DNA of 64,000 nt from Georgenia sp. M64 (GTDB lineage: Bacteria > Actinomycetota > Actinomycetes > Actinomycetales > Actinomycetaceae): the NCBI RefSeq assembly GCF_038049925.1, contig NZ_CP145809.1, forward strand, positions 1-64,000, read 5' to 3'. Of the stretch, positions 20,247 to 29,565 are shown in pieces; the stretch's first letter is position 1, and each line of letters starts with the position of its first letter. The notes under the pieces are model-generated. The model was not told where the DNA came from. It ran no database searches and saw nothing but the letters and a program-made list of their open reading frames with translations. The translations under genes were made by a program, and so were the position numbers.

Positions 20247-22094
20247 TCAGCCCCCGTCCGCCGGTGCCTCCGTGGGCGGCGCCGTGGTGGGCGGGGCGGT
20301 GGTCGGCGGCTCGGTCGTGGGGGGCGCGGTGGTCGGCGGCGCCGTCGTCGGCTCGGGCTCCGGCGGCGCGATCGCCACCGTGAGCGTCACGGTCGTGCCG
20401 CGCTCGACGACGCCCTCGGGGTGGGACTGCTCCAGGACGGTCCCGGGCGCGAAGTCGCCGGACTCCTGCTCGACGATCCGGACTCCCAGGTCGAGGTCGG
20501 CGAGGATCTGCGACGCCTCGGCCTCGGTCCGTCCGGTGAGGCCGGGCAGGTCGACGTTGGCGCTGGCGATGACCAGGTCCACGGTCGTCCCCGGCGGTAC
20601 GGCCTCGCCGGCGGCGGGTGAGGAGCTGATGACGTCGCCGACGGAGACGGACGCGTCGGCGTTCTCCTCCGTCACCCGGCCGCGTTCGAGCTCGGCACGC
20701 TGGAGCTCGGCGGTCGCCTGGTCCTGGTCGAGACCGCGCACGTCCGGTACCTCGACCGCGCTCGGGCCGGCGGAGAACGAGACGGTGACCGTCTCGCCGG
20801 TCTCCACCTCGGTCCCCACCGCCGGGGTGGCCTCGACGAAGAGCCCCTCCTCGACGGAGTCGGACTGGACCGCCTCACCCAGGGCGAAGACGAGGCCGTC
20901 GCCCTCGAGCTCCTGGCGGGCCTCGACCTGGTCCATCCCCGTGAGGTCCGGGACCGCGACCACGGTGACCGGCGGCGGCTCCTCCTCGCGGGTCACGATG
21001 AGGGCGACGATGCCGGCGGCGGCCGCGACGCCCAGCAGGGCGAGCAGCCAGACCCACCACCGGGACCCGCGGCGCTCCTCGTCCTCCGGCGGCAATCCGT
21101 TGCCGGCGGTCGTGGTGGGCGTGGCGGCAGTCATCGTGCGGGTGGCCGCGGCGGCGCCGAGCGGCGCCGTGGCCGCAGCCGCGCCGGCCGCCGCACCGGC
21201 TGCCCAGAAGGCGGCGGTCGGGGCCTGCACCTGCCCCCCGCGAACGGCGGCGAGGAGGTCGGTACGCATGTGGGCGGCGTCGGCGTAGCGGTCCTCGCGG
21301 TCCTTCGCCAGCGACTTCAGCACCACCCGGTCGAGCACCTCGGGGATGTCGGGGGTGATGGTCGACGGCGCCTTCGGCATCTCCCGGACGTGCTGGTAGG
21401 CCACGGCGACGGCGGAGTCCCCGGTGAAGGGCGGCTGGCCGGTGAGGAGCTCGAAGAGGAGGCAGCCGGTGGAGTAGAGGTCCGAGCGCGCGTCGACGAC
21501 CTCGCCGCGGGCCTGCTCGGGGGAGAGGTACTGGGCGGTGCCCACGACGGCGTGGGTCTGGGTCATCGTCGCGGCCGAGTCCGCGATCGCGCGGGCGATG
21601 CCGAAGTCCATCACCTTCACCGCGCCGGTGGGGGTGAGCATGATGTTCCCGGGCTTGATGTCCCGGTGGACGATGCCCTCGCGGTGCGAGTACTCCAGCG
21701 CGGACAGCACGCCGGCGACGATCTCCACCGCCTCGTCGATCGGGACGGGGTCCCCACCCGAGAGCAGGCTCCGGACCGTGTGCCCCTCCACATACTCCAT
21801 GACGATGAACGGCACGGTGGTGGTCCGACCGGAGGACGACGTGACCTGCTCCTCACCCGTGTCGTACACCGCCACGATCGAGGGGTGGTTCAGCGCCGCC
21901 GAGGACTGCGCCTCGCGGCGGAACCGCGCCTGGAAGGTGGCGTCCCGGGCGAGGTCGCTGCGGAGCACCTTGATGGCCACGGTGCGCGAGAGCCGGCTGT
22001 CGTAGCCGATGTGCACCTCGGCCATGCCGCCGCGCCCGATGAGCTCGCCGACCTCGTAGCGGCCGGCAAGAACGCGCGGGATCTCGTCCACCAC
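20247..22094 (-). CDS. pknB: Ser/Thr protein kinase with PASTA domains
   Basis: PknB is the essential actinobacterial sensor kinase for cell-wall synthesis. The 615-residue protein has a Hanks kinase domain (about residues 10-280) with catalytic Lys42, HRDIKPGN at 143-150, DFG at 163-165 and the activation segment TAQYLSPEQARG. One membrane segment lies at 346-367. Three extracellular PASTA repeats lie at about 378-576, the muropeptide/lipid II binding part, followed by a Pro/Thr-rich tail of TAPPTTAPPTT repeats. GTG 22094 overlaps the pknA stop by one base and follows AGAAGGA. Confidence 0.95.
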   Translation of the reverse strand: MVDEIPRVLAGRYEVGELIGRGGMAEVHIGYDSRLSRTVAIKVLRSDLARDATFQARFRREAQSSAALNHPSIVAVYDTGEEQVTSSSGRTTTVPFIVMEYVEGHTVRSLLSGGDPVPIDEAVEIVAGVLSALEYSHREGIVHRDIKPGNIMLTPTGAVKVMDFGIARAIADSAATMTQTHAVVGTAQYLSPEQARGEVVDARSDLYSTGCLLFELLTGQPPFTGDSAVAVAYQHVREMPKAPSTITPDIPEVLDRVVLKSLAKDREDRYADAAHMRTDLLAAVRGGQVQAPTAAFWAAGAAAGAAAATAPLGAAAATRTMTAATPTTTAGNGLPPEDEERRGSRWWVWLLALLGVAAAAGIVALIVTREEEPPPVTVVAVPDLTGMDQVEARQELEGDGLVFALGEAVQSDSVEEGLFVEATPAVGTEVETGETVTVSFSAGPSAVEVPDVRGLDQDQATAELQRAELERGRVTEENADASVSVGDVISSSPAAGEAVPPGTTVDLVIASANVDLPGLTGRTEAEASQILADLDLGVRIVEQESGDFAPGTVLEQSHPEGVVERGTTVTLTVAIAPPEPEPTTAPPTTAPPTTEPPTTAPPTTAPPTEAPADGG

Positions 22095-23710
22095 TAGTCG
22101 TCCTTCTCTGTCGTGCGGATCTGCATCGTGCTCTCGGTCGCCGGCGGGCCGGCGGCGGAGCTCCCGCCCCGGCCCAGCGTACCGAGGGCCAGGAGGGCGA
22201 GGGCCACGAGGATCGCCAGGACCACCGCCATGGCGCGCAGCCAGATGCGGTCGGCGGCCACCTCCGTCCAGGTCGGGACGGTCCAGGAGCGCTGCGCCGC
22301 CCGGCGCAGCGCCCGCCGGGTGGCCCCGTGGTCGCCGCCCTCCCGGGCGCCGGTGCGCGTGGGGTCGTGCGTCACCGCGTGGGGGGCCGGGGACCCCAGC
22401 GTCCCGACCATGACGAGGTCGTCCGGGTGCGGAGCGGGGGCGTCGAGCCACGTCGCGCGTCGGGCCGCCGACGGCGGGGTGAGGGTCGCGGTGCGCGAGG
22501 CGCCGGGCGGGGCGACGGTGCGGACCGCCGTCGGGGGCGCGGGCGGGCCGGAAGACGGCGCCGACGGCGCGGGTGGGCCGGAAGACGGCGCCGACGGCGC
22601 GGGTGGGCCTGCGAAGGGCGGCGGCGGGGGCGGGGGTGGCAGGGCGCGCCGGGGGTCCCCGCCGCGCAGCGCGTCCGACGGCTCCGGCGGAGCCCCACTG
22701 GTGTGGCCGCTCGGGGTGAGCGGCGACCGGTCAGGGGCTCGGTGGAGCTCGCGCCGCCGGGGCAGGGGGTCGCCCGGTGCCCGGGCTCCGGGTTCGGCCA
22801 GGGGCATGGCGCCGGTCGGCGGGGCGAGTAGGGACCGCCGGACCCGGTCGACGACCGGCTCGCGCCGGGTGCGCCGGGTGGGTGCGGCGCCCAGGTCGGC
22901 GGCCACGGTCTCCAGGGCGCGGGCGCACGCCAGCGCCGACGCGGGTCGGGCGGCGGGGTCCTTGGCGAGCATCTGCTCCACGACCGCCCGCAGCGGGGCG
23001 GGCACCGTGCCGGGCAGCGGTGGGAGGGGGGTGTTGACGTGGGCGAAGGCGATGTCGACCTGCGTCTCGCCGGTGAAGGGCCGGTGCCCGGCGAGGCACT
23101 CGTAGGCGAGGACGCCGAGCGCGTAGACGTCCCCGGCCGCCGTCGCCGGCTTGCCCATGGCCTGCTCGGGCGGGAGGTACTGGGCGGTGCCCATGACCAT
23201 GCCGGCGGAGGTCATCGGCGCCTGGTTGGCGGCGAGGGAGATGCCGAAGTCGGTGAGCTTGACCTGTCCGCTGGCCCCGATGAGGACGTTGGCGGGCTTG
23301 ACGTCGCGGTGGACGACGCCGGCGGTGTGCGCCGCGTGCAGCCCCCGGCAGGCCTGGACGAGGATCGGCACGAGGTCGGCCGGGGCGATCCTCCGCTCGC
23401 GCTCGAGCAGGTCGGCGAGGGTCTCGCCCCGGACGAGCTCCATGACGAGGTAGCCCGAGCCCTCCTGCTCGCCGTGGTCGAGCAGCATCGCGAGGTTCTC
23501 GTGGCGCAGCCCCGCCGTGTTGCGCGCCTCGGCCCGCAGCCGGGAGAGGAAGAGCTCGTCGCCGGCCAGCTCGGCGCGCATGACCTTGGCCGCGACCGTG
23601 CGGCCGAGGCGCCGGTCGGTGGCCTCCCACACCTCGCCCATGCCCCCGACGGCGATCCGGGTTGTCAGCTCGTACCGGGCGCCCAGGACCAGCCCGGCCT
23701 CGGGCCTCAC
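22094..23710 (-). CDS. pknA: Ser/Thr protein kinase PknA
   Basis: The 538-residue kinase pairs with PknB in regulating cell shape and division. Kinase residues visible are the glycine loop AVGGMGEVW, the invariant Lys in AAKVMRAEL, HRDVKPANV, DFG and TAQYLPPEQ. The juxtamembrane region is long and low complexity (PPPPPPP and repeated PPAPSAPSSG). A single membrane segment, AVVLAILVALALLALGTL, is near residues 490-510, with a short outer tail and no sensor domain. GTG 23710 overlaps the pbpA stop by four bases (GTGA). Confidence 0.95.
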   Translation of the reverse strand: MRPEAGLVLGARYELTTRIAVGGMGEVWEATDRRLGRTVAAKVMRAELAGDELFLSRLRAEARNTAGLRHENLAMLLDHGEQEGSGYLVMELVRGETLADLLERERRIAPADLVPILVQACRGLHAAHTAGVVHRDVKPANVLIGASGQVKLTDFGISLAANQAPMTSAGMVMGTAQYLPPEQAMGKPATAAGDVYALGVLAYECLAGHRPFTGETQVDIAFAHVNTPLPPLPGTVPAPLRAVVEQMLAKDPAARPASALACARALETVAADLGAAPTRRTRREPVVDRVRRSLLAPPTGAMPLAEPGARAPGDPLPRRRELHRAPDRSPLTPSGHTSGAPPEPSDALRGGDPRRALPPPPPPPPFAGPPAPSAPSSGPPAPSAPSSGPPAPPTAVRTVAPPGASRTATLTPPSAARRATWLDAPAPHPDDLVMVGTLGSPAPHAVTHDPTRTGAREGGDHGATRRALRRAAQRSWTVPTWTEVAADRIWLRAMAVVLAILVALALLALGTLGRGGSSAAGPPATESTMQIRTTEKDD

Positions 23711-25143
23711 CGGAGCACCGCCTGCATGACCTCGCGCGCGATCGGACCGGCGTTCGTGCCGCCGTCGCCGCCGTTCTCCACGACGACGGCGACCGCCACC
23801 TGCGGGTCCTGCGCGGGGGCGAAGCCGATGAACCACGCGTGGGGGTCGACGCCCTCGGCGTTCTCGGCGGTGCCGGTCTTGCCGGCCACCTCGACCCCCG
23901 GGATCTGTGCGGGTCCGCCGGTGCCGTCGGCGACGACCTCGACCATCATCTGGGTCAGCGCCTCGGCGGTCCCGGCCGAGACCGACTCGCGCAGGTCGGT
24001 GGGCTCGGTCGTCGAGGCCACCTCGAGGTCGGCCGTGAGCTCGCGCGCGACGAGGTAGGGCTGCATCTGGATGCCGTCGTTGGCGACGGCCGCCGCGACC
24101 ATCGCCATCTGCAGCGGGGTCACCCGGACGCTCGCCTCGCCGATACCGGACATCGCGAGCTCGGCCTGGCTCTCCGTCTCGGGGTAGCGCGAGGGCGTCA
24201 CCTCGAGCGGCACGGCGAGCTCGGCGCCGAAGCCGAAGGCCTCCGCCTGCGCGCGCAGGTCCTCCTCGCCCAGGTCCATCGCGGCGAGGGCGAAGGGGGT
24301 GTTGCAGGACTGCCGGAAGGCGGCCACCAGCGTCACCTCGCCCGAGCCGTCGCCGCACGCCCGCTGCCCGGGGTTGCGCAGCACCGCCGTCGACTGGGGC
24401 AGCTCGAGCTCGGTGGGTGCCTCGACCATGGTCTCGGGGGTGGCGCCCGCCTCGAGCATCGCCGCGGCGGTGATCACCTTGAAGCTCGACCCGGGGGCGT
24501 ACTGGTCGCCCGCGATGGCGCGGTTGACGAGCGGCTGGGCGGGGTCGGCGCTGAGCTCGGCGAACGCCGCCTCGGCCTCGGTGCGGGAGCGGGTCGCCAG
24601 GGCGTTGGGGTCGAAGCTCGGCGTGGAGACCATCGCCAGGATCGCGCCGGTGGCCGGGTCCAGGGCGACGACCGCGCCCTCCCGGTTGCCGAGGGCGGCG
24701 ATGGCGGCCTGCTGCGCGGCGGGGTCGAGTGTGAGCTCGACGGCGCCGCCCTGCGGCTGGTCTCCGGTGAAGAGGGACTGGATGCGCTCGAGGAGCAGCG
24801 AGCTGGAGGTGCCGTTGAGGACGTCGTTCGCGGCGAGCTCGAGACCGGTGATGGCGTTGAAGACCGTGGAGAAGTACCCGGTGACGTGGGCGTACGGCGC
24901 ACCCGGGTCGTACGAGCGCTGGAAGCCGTAGACGTCGTCGACCGGCGTCGAGGTGGCCACCGGCGTGCCGGCGACGACGATCGGTCCACGGTCCCGGCCG
25001 AACTCGCGGTACACGGTGCGCACGTTGCGCCCGTCGGCGTTGAGGTCGGGCGCCTGGAAGAACTGCACCGAGGTCACCGAGACGAACAGCGCGAGGAACA
25101 TCACGGCGACGACCCCGGCGAGGCGGCGGATCTGGTCGTTCAC
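23707..25143 (-). CDS. pbpA: Penicillin-binding protein 2 / transpeptidase PbpA
   Basis: PbpA cross-links septal and lateral peptidoglycan. The 478-residue class B PBP has an N-terminal membrane helix (residues 8-25), a dimerisation domain, and a transpeptidase domain with SxxK at Ser219-Lys222, SxN at 279-281 and KTG at 422-424. GTG 25143 overlaps the rodA stop as GTGA. It acts with the upstream RodA-type glycosyltransferase, whose gene is coupled. Confidence 0.95.
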   Translation of the reverse strand: MNDQIRRLAGVVAVMFLALFVSVTSVQFFQAPDLNADGRNVRTVYREFGRDRGPIVVAGTPVATSTPVDDVYGFQRSYDPGAPYAHVTGYFSTVFNAITGLELAANDVLNGTSSSLLLERIQSLFTGDQPQGGAVELTLDPAAQQAAIAALGNREGAVVALDPATGAILAMVSTPSFDPNALATRSRTEAEAAFAELSADPAQPLVNRAIAGDQYAPGSSFKVITAAAMLEAGATPETMVEAPTELELPQSTAVLRNPGQRACGDGSGEVTLVAAFRQSCNTPFALAAMDLGEEDLRAQAEAFGFGAELAVPLEVTPSRYPETESQAELAMSGIGEASVRVTPLQMAMVAAAVANDGIQMQPYLVARELTADLEVASTTEPTDLRESVSAGTAEALTQMMVEVVADGTGGPAQIPGVEVAGKTGTAENAEGVDPHAWFIGFAPAQDPQVAVAVVVENGGDGGTNAGPIAREVMQAVLR

Positions 25144-26624
25144 CGGCGCACCACCTCGGTCGCCTGACCGTCGTCGGGCGGGGCCTGACGAGCACCGGGT
25201 ACCTGGCCCGCGCCCGGCGCCCGGGCCGACCCGCCGGTCCTCTTCGGTCCCCCGACGGGGATGACCTCGCCCTCGCCCGCGGGCACGGCCGGCAGGGGCG
25301 GGGCGGGGCGGCGGGCGCCGTCGGAGATGCGCAGCAGCAGCGCGAGGATGATCCAGTTCGACACCAGCGAGGAGCCGCCGAGCGCCAGGAAGGGCATCGT
25401 GAGGCCGGTGAGGGGGATGAGGCGGGTGATCCCGCCGACGACGACGAACGCCTGGAACGCGAGGACGAAGGCGAGTCCGGAGCCCAGGAGCTTGCCGAAG
25501 CCGTCGCGCACCCCGATGGCGGCGCGCATGCCCCGCTGCGCCAGGAGGAGGTACATGAGGAGGATCGCGAGCAGGCCCGTCAGGCCCAGCTCCTCCCCGA
25601 GGGAGGCGACGATGAAGTCGGAGTTCGCGAACGGCACGAGCTGCGGCTCGCCCTCGCCCCAGCCCGTGCCCATGAGCCCGCCCGAGGCCATGCCGAACAG
25701 GCCCTGGACCAGCTGGCCCGAGCCGCCGGGGTCGCGGTTGTAGAACTCGGGCTCGAGCGCGTGGAGCCAGACGTCGACGCGGGCCCCGACGTGGGGGAAC
25801 AGGGCCGCGGCCGCCGCGGCGCCGCCGGCGAAGAGGAGCAGGCCGATGAGGACCCAGCTCAGCCGCTCCGTGGCCACGTACAGCATGGCCACGAACAGGC
25901 CGAAGAACAGCAGCGAGGTGCCCAGGTCGCGCTCGAGCACGAGCACGACGAGCGAGACGCCCCAGGCCAGGAGGATGGGTCCGAGGTCGCGGGGCCGGGG
26001 CAGCTGCAGACCCAGGAGCTTCGGGCCCGCCAGGGCGAGGTTGTCCCGGTTGGAGACGAGGTACCCGGCGAAGAAGACCGCCAGGACGATCTTGGCGAGC
26101 TCGGCGGGCTGGAAGGACATGCCGAGGAGCCGGATCCAGATGCGTGCGCCGTTGATGTTGACCCCGAGCCCCGGCAGCATCGGCAGCAGCAGGAGCACCA
26201 GACCGACGACCATCGCCGTGTACGTGTAGCGGCGAAGCTGCCGGTGGTCGCGCAGGAACCACAGGACCGCCATCGCGGCGGTGGCCCCCACGAGCGTCCA
26301 CAGCATCTGCCGGCTCGCGTTGCCGCCGTCGCCGAGGGCCAGGTCGATCCGGTAGATCATCGACAGCCCGATGCCGTTGAGGGCGACGACGATCGGCAGG
26401 AGGACCGGGTCGGCGTAGGGGGCGCGCCAGCGCACCACGAGGTGCGCGACGATGGCCAGCCCCGCCAGTCCACCGCCGCGGGTGAGCAGGTCCGGGGGCA
26501 GCGTCCCCGTGACGGCGAGGGCGACCTGGGCGTAGGCGCCGAGCCCGACGAGCAGCGCGAGGACGAGCAGCCCGAGCTCCGCACCTCGTCCGGTGCGGGC
26601 CCGCTGCTCGGTGACGATCGCCAT
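25140..26624 (-). CDS. rodA: RodA/FtsW SEDS peptidoglycan glycosyltransferase
   Basis: SEDS proteins polymerise lipid II with a partner class B PBP. The 494-residue protein has ten or more membrane helices, the SEDS loop residues in MSFQPAELAKI, and ERDLGTSLLFFG with LGLGVNINGARIW. A Gly/Pro-rich C-terminal tail is cytosolic. The start ATG 26624 shares one base with the pstP stop. Its pairing with pbpA is the actinobacterial rodA-pbpA unit. Confidence 0.95.
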   Translation of the reverse strand: MAIVTEQRARTGRGAELGLLVLALLVGLGAYAQVALAVTGTLPPDLLTRGGGLAGLAIVAHLVVRWRAPYADPVLLPIVVALNGIGLSMIYRIDLALGDGGNASRQMLWTLVGATAAMAVLWFLRDHRQLRRYTYTAMVVGLVLLLLPMLPGLGVNINGARIWIRLLGMSFQPAELAKIVLAVFFAGYLVSNRDNLALAGPKLLGLQLPRPRDLGPILLAWGVSLVVLVLERDLGTSLLFFGLFVAMLYVATERLSWVLIGLLLFAGGAAAAAALFPHVGARVDVWLHALEPEFYNRDPGGSGQLVQGLFGMASGGLMGTGWGEGEPQLVPFANSDFIVASLGEELGLTGLLAILLMYLLLAQRGMRAAIGVRDGFGKLLGSGLAFVLAFQAFVVVGGITRLIPLTGLTMPFLALGGSSLVSNWIILALLLRISDGARRPAPPLPAVPAGEGEVIPVGGPKRTGGSARAPGAGQVPGARQAPPDDGQATEVVRR

Positions 26625-27925
26625 CAGCCCGCCCCGGTGGTCGCGGACTCGCTCGGGCCCGGTTCCTCGGTCGCGTCAGGCTCCGCCGTCGCGCTGGGTT
26701 CCGGTCGTCGGGTCGGTTCCTCGACGACGCTCGAGCGCAGGTTCTCCACGACGGTCTCGGCGCCGGCGAGGGAGTCACGGGTGATGGGGCTGTCGAGGCG
26801 GTCCTGCGCCACCTGGGTGAGGTCGTCGACCCGCAGGTCGGTGCGCTCGTGGAGGGTCGCCAGGCGCAGGGACCCCAGCTCCTGCGGGATTCCGCGGTAG
26901 ATCGCCACGTACTGACCCGACGGGGCGACGAAGTACTGGGTCTGGGTCCAGGACCACGCGGCCCAGAGGCCGCCGGCCACGGCGGCGAGGACGAGCAGGG
27001 TCGCCACGAGGACGCCGACCCAGCGCCGGCGGGCCGGCTGGTCGTCGTCGTCAGCCTCGGCGGCGTCGGGCGACGCGGCGCGCACGAGCGCGGCGGCGCG
27101 GGCGGCGGGACCGTCCCCGCCCCGCGTGGCGCGGCGCCGGTCGGCCGCGGCGGAGCCGACCACCTGCGGCGTGGTGTCCACGCTCTGGCCGGTGGGCAGC
27201 ACGTCGGCGATGACGACCGTGACGTTGTCCGGGCCGCCCGCGCGCAGCGCGAGGGCGACGAGCTCGTCGGCGCAGGTGCCCGGGTCCTCGACCGCGGCGA
27301 GGGTGTCGGCGATGGTCTCGTTGGAGACGACGCCGAAGAGGCCGTCGGAGGCGAGCAGCCAGCGGTCCCCGGCGCGGGTCTCGCGCAGCGACTCGTCGAG
27401 CTCGACCTCGCCGTCGTTGTCCCCGAGCGCCCGCAGGATGACGTTGCGCTGCGGGTGGCGCTCCGCCTGCTCGGGGGTGAGGCGACCGGTCGAGACCAGG
27501 TACTGGACGAAGGTGTGGTCGGTGGTGACCTGCGTGAGGGTCCCGTCGCGCAGCAGGTAGGCGCGCGAGTCGCCGATGTGGACCATCGCGAGCTTGTTGC
27601 CCGAGCGCAGGATCGCCGTGCAGGTCGTGCCGAGGCCGGCGAGGTCCTCGTCGGCGTCCGAGCGCTCGACGAGCTCGGCATGGGCCGAGGCCACCGCCCC
27701 GCGCAGCAGGTCAAGGAGGTCGTCGGCGCCGTGGGCGTCGTCGAGCACGGCGAGGTGCGCCACCGCGACCGAGGAGGCGACGTCCCCGCCGGCCGGTCCG
27801 CCCATGCCGTCGGCGAGGACGAGGAGGTGGGGTCCGGCGTAGCCGGAGTCCTGGTTGGACGCGCGGACGAGGCCGACGTCGGACCGGGCGGCGAAGCGCA
27901 TCTGCAGGCTCATGGCGGGGCTCAC
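26624..27925 (-). CDS. pstP: PP2C-type Ser/Thr phosphatase PstP
   Basis: PstP dephosphorylates PknA/PknB and their targets. The 433-residue protein has the metal-binding motifs RSDVGLVRASNQDSG, LADGMGG, HIGDSRAYL, LASDGLFGV and GGPDNVTVV over about the first 240 residues, then a linker, one membrane segment (WVGVLVATLLVLAAVAGGLWAAW) and an outer domain of about 90 residues. GTG 27925 overlaps the fhaB stop by four bases; ATG 27913 is an alternative four codons in, and neither has a strong Shine-Dalgarno. Confidence 0.93.
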   Translation of the reverse strand: MSPAMSLQMRFAARSDVGLVRASNQDSGYAGPHLLVLADGMGGPAGGDVASSVAVAHLAVLDDAHGADDLLDLLRGAVASAHAELVERSDADEDLAGLGTTCTAILRSGNKLAMVHIGDSRAYLLRDGTLTQVTTDHTFVQYLVSTGRLTPEQAERHPQRNVILRALGDNDGEVELDESLRETRAGDRWLLASDGLFGVVSNETIADTLAAVEDPGTCADELVALALRAGGPDNVTVVIADVLPTGQSVDTTPQVVGSAAADRRRATRGGDGPAARAAALVRAASPDAAEADDDDQPARRRWVGVLVATLLVLAAVAGGLWAAWSWTQTQYFVAPSGQYVAIYRGIPQELGSLRLATLHERTDLRVDDLTQVAQDRLDSPITRDSLAGAETVVENLRSSVVEEPTRRPEPSATAEPDATEEPGPSESATTGAG

Positions 27926-28392
27926 CGGCGCAGCTCGACGAGGGTCTGCCCGATGCGGACCGGGGTGCCGACGGGCAACGGGACGGGCTGGTCGAGGCGC
28001 TCGCCGTTGACGTACGTCCCGTTGGTCGAGCGCAGGTCCTCCACCCACCAGCCGTCGTCCTTGGGGAAGAAGCGGGCGTGGCGGTTGGAGGAGTAGTCGT
28101 CGTCGAGCACGAGCGTGCAGGCCGCGGCCCGGCCGACGAGGATCGACGAGGCGCCCAGCGGGATGGTCGTGCCGGCGAGGGGGCCCTGGGTGACCACGAG
28201 CCGGCTCGGGCCGTTGCGGGCCGCGGGTCGGGCGGGCCGGGGCGACTGGCGGCGCGGGCCGCGGCCGGGACCGCGCGGCGTGACCTTGGTGCCGAAGATG
28301 TCGTTGCGCAGCACGACCAGGGCCGCCACGACGAAGAGCCACAGGACCAGCAGGTAGCCCACGCGCAGCAGGGTGACGACGAGCTCGCTCAT
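27922..28392 (-). CDS. fhaB: FHA-domain protein FhaB (FipA)
   Basis: FhaB is a membrane-anchored phosphothreonine-binding adaptor in cell-wall control. The 156-residue protein has an N-terminal membrane helix (LVVTLLRVGYLLVLWLFVVAALVVL), a basic linker and an FHA domain with VGRAAACTLVLDDDYSSNRHARF and STNGTYVN. It sits between fhaA and pstP. ATG 28392 lies 10 bases after the fhaA stop. Confidence 0.93.
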   Translation of the reverse strand: MSELVVTLLRVGYLLVLWLFVVAALVVLRNDIFGTKVTPRGPGRGPRRQSPRPARPAARNGPSRLVVTQGPLAGTTIPLGASSILVGRAAACTLVLDDDYSSNRHARFFPKDDGWWVEDLRSTNGTYVNGERLDQPVPLPVGTPVRIGQTLVELRR

Positions 28393-28402
28393 GCGGCGGG
28401 GC

Positions 28403-29113
28403 TCACCGGGCGTCGTCGGCGTCGTCGGCGCCGGTCCAGAACATGATCCGGGTGCGGCCGATCGTGATCGTGTTGCCGTCCACGAGGGTGGCCGCGTCGA
28501 TGCGGTGGCCCTCGACGAAGGTGCCGTTGGTCGAGCCCAGGTCGGTGGCGATGACGCCACCGGGGGTCACCCGGATCTCGAGGTGGCGCCGGGAGACGCC
28601 GGAGTCGTCGACGATGATGTCCGCCTCGCTGCCCCGGCCGACGACCGTGACCGGCCCGGTGAGGAGGTAGCGCTGGCCGTCGATGTCGACGATGGGGTGG
28701 CGCGCGCTCGGCGCGGTCGTCGTCGCGGGGGCGACCGCGCCGCGCCGGGTGGCCGACCGCACCGTGAAGCGGCCGGTCGTCAGAGCCTCGTCCTGCTCGA
28801 ACGCGACCTCCACCGGTCCGACGAAGGAGTACCGCTGGGACTGGGCGTGCTCGGTGGCCGCGCCGGCCATCTCGTCCGCCAGGGCGTCGGCGCCCCACTG
28901 GTCGATCTGCTCGAGGTCGGAGGGGGCGAGCTGGACGACGAAGTCGTTGGGCACGACCGTGCGCTCGCGCGAGACCGCGGCCGCGCGCTCGTCCATCTCG
29001 CGGCGGATCGCCGAGGCGAGCTCCACAGGCTTGACCTCGCTGCGGAACGCCTTGGCGAAGGCGGTGGAGACGACGTGCTCGACGCCCTTCTCGAAGCGGT
29101 CCAGCAGACCCAT
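28403..29113 (-). CDS. fhaA: FHA-domain protein FhaA
   Basis: FhaA binds phosphorylated MviN and other PknB targets. The 236-residue product has the N-terminal DUF3662 domain (GLLDRFEKGVEHVVSTAFAKAF and REMDERAAAVSRERTVVPND), a short linker with SARHPIVDIDG and a C-terminal FHA domain with VVGRGSEADIIVDDSGVSRRH and STNGTFV. It heads the seven-gene kinase and cell-wall operon on the minus strand. ATG 29113 opens the domain. Confidence 0.94.
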   Translation of the reverse strand: MGLLDRFEKGVEHVVSTAFAKAFRSEVKPVELASAIRREMDERAAAVSRERTVVPNDFVVQLAPSDLEQIDQWGADALADEMAGAATEHAQSQRYSFVGPVEVAFEQDEALTTGRFTVRSATRRGAVAPATTTAPSARHPIVDIDGQRYLLTGPVTVVGRGSEADIIVDDSGVSRRHLEIRVTPGGVIATDLGSTNGTFVEGHRIDAATLVDGNTITIGRTRIMFWTGADDADDAR

Positions 29114-29429
29114 GGCACCGCTCCTTCCCGCTGTCGGTCGTCCCGCCGGCCGGGCGTCCCGGACGGACGTCTCGGCACCGGCACAGGTCCGGCTCGTCGA
29201 TCGTAACGAGAAGCCCCCGGATTTCGCGCACCGTGGGGTCCCGGCGCGGCACCGCGGGTGCCCGGTCGCGTCGACGACCGGCCGGCGACGGGCGGCCGCG
29301 CCACGCCGGCGGCGCCACGGTCTCGCTGCGGCGGGTCGACGGCGTGTCCGGGATCACGTCACTGCCCGCCGTCCGCGCGTCGGGCGGCAGCGGGCCCCGT
29401 GCTAGTGTTTCCACCGCTGTTCACAGCGC
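29114..29429. other. Intergenic region before tRNA-Leu
   Basis: These 316 bases must hold the fhaA operon promoter (minus strand) and the tRNA-Leu promoter (plus strand). I cannot identify convincing hexamers. No ORF with coding character is present. Confidence 0.4.
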
Positions 29430-29513
29430 GCGCGAGTGGCGGAATAGGCAGACGCGCACGGTTCAGGTCCGTGTGCCCGAAAGGGCGTGGGGGTTCAACT
29501 CCCCCCTCGCGCA
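29430..29513 (+). tRNA. tRNA-Leu (CAG anticodon)
   Basis: A long-variable-arm class II tRNA. Acceptor arms GCGCGAG and CTCGCGC pair, anticodon CAG is at 29464-29466, the variable arm is GTGTGCCCGAAAGGGCGT-like and the T loop is GGTTCAACTCC. CCA is not encoded. Confidence 0.95.
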
Positions 29514-29521
29514 CAGCAGCA

Positions 29522-29565
29522 GGCGGCGGGATCCCCAGGGAAACCGGGGGCCCGCCGCCTTCTTT
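29522..29565 (+). terminator. Rho-independent terminator after tRNA-Leu
   Basis: GGCGGCGGG and CCCGCCGCC form a 9-base stem with an inner CCCC/GGGG extension, followed directly by TTCTTT. This is one of the few terminators here with a T-run. Confidence 0.8.

Noticed and set aside
20247..28342. Long plus-strand and shifted ORFs within the kinase operon
   Set aside because: They are shadows of the minus-strand genes, whose kinase, phosphatase, PBP and FHA motifs are unambiguous.
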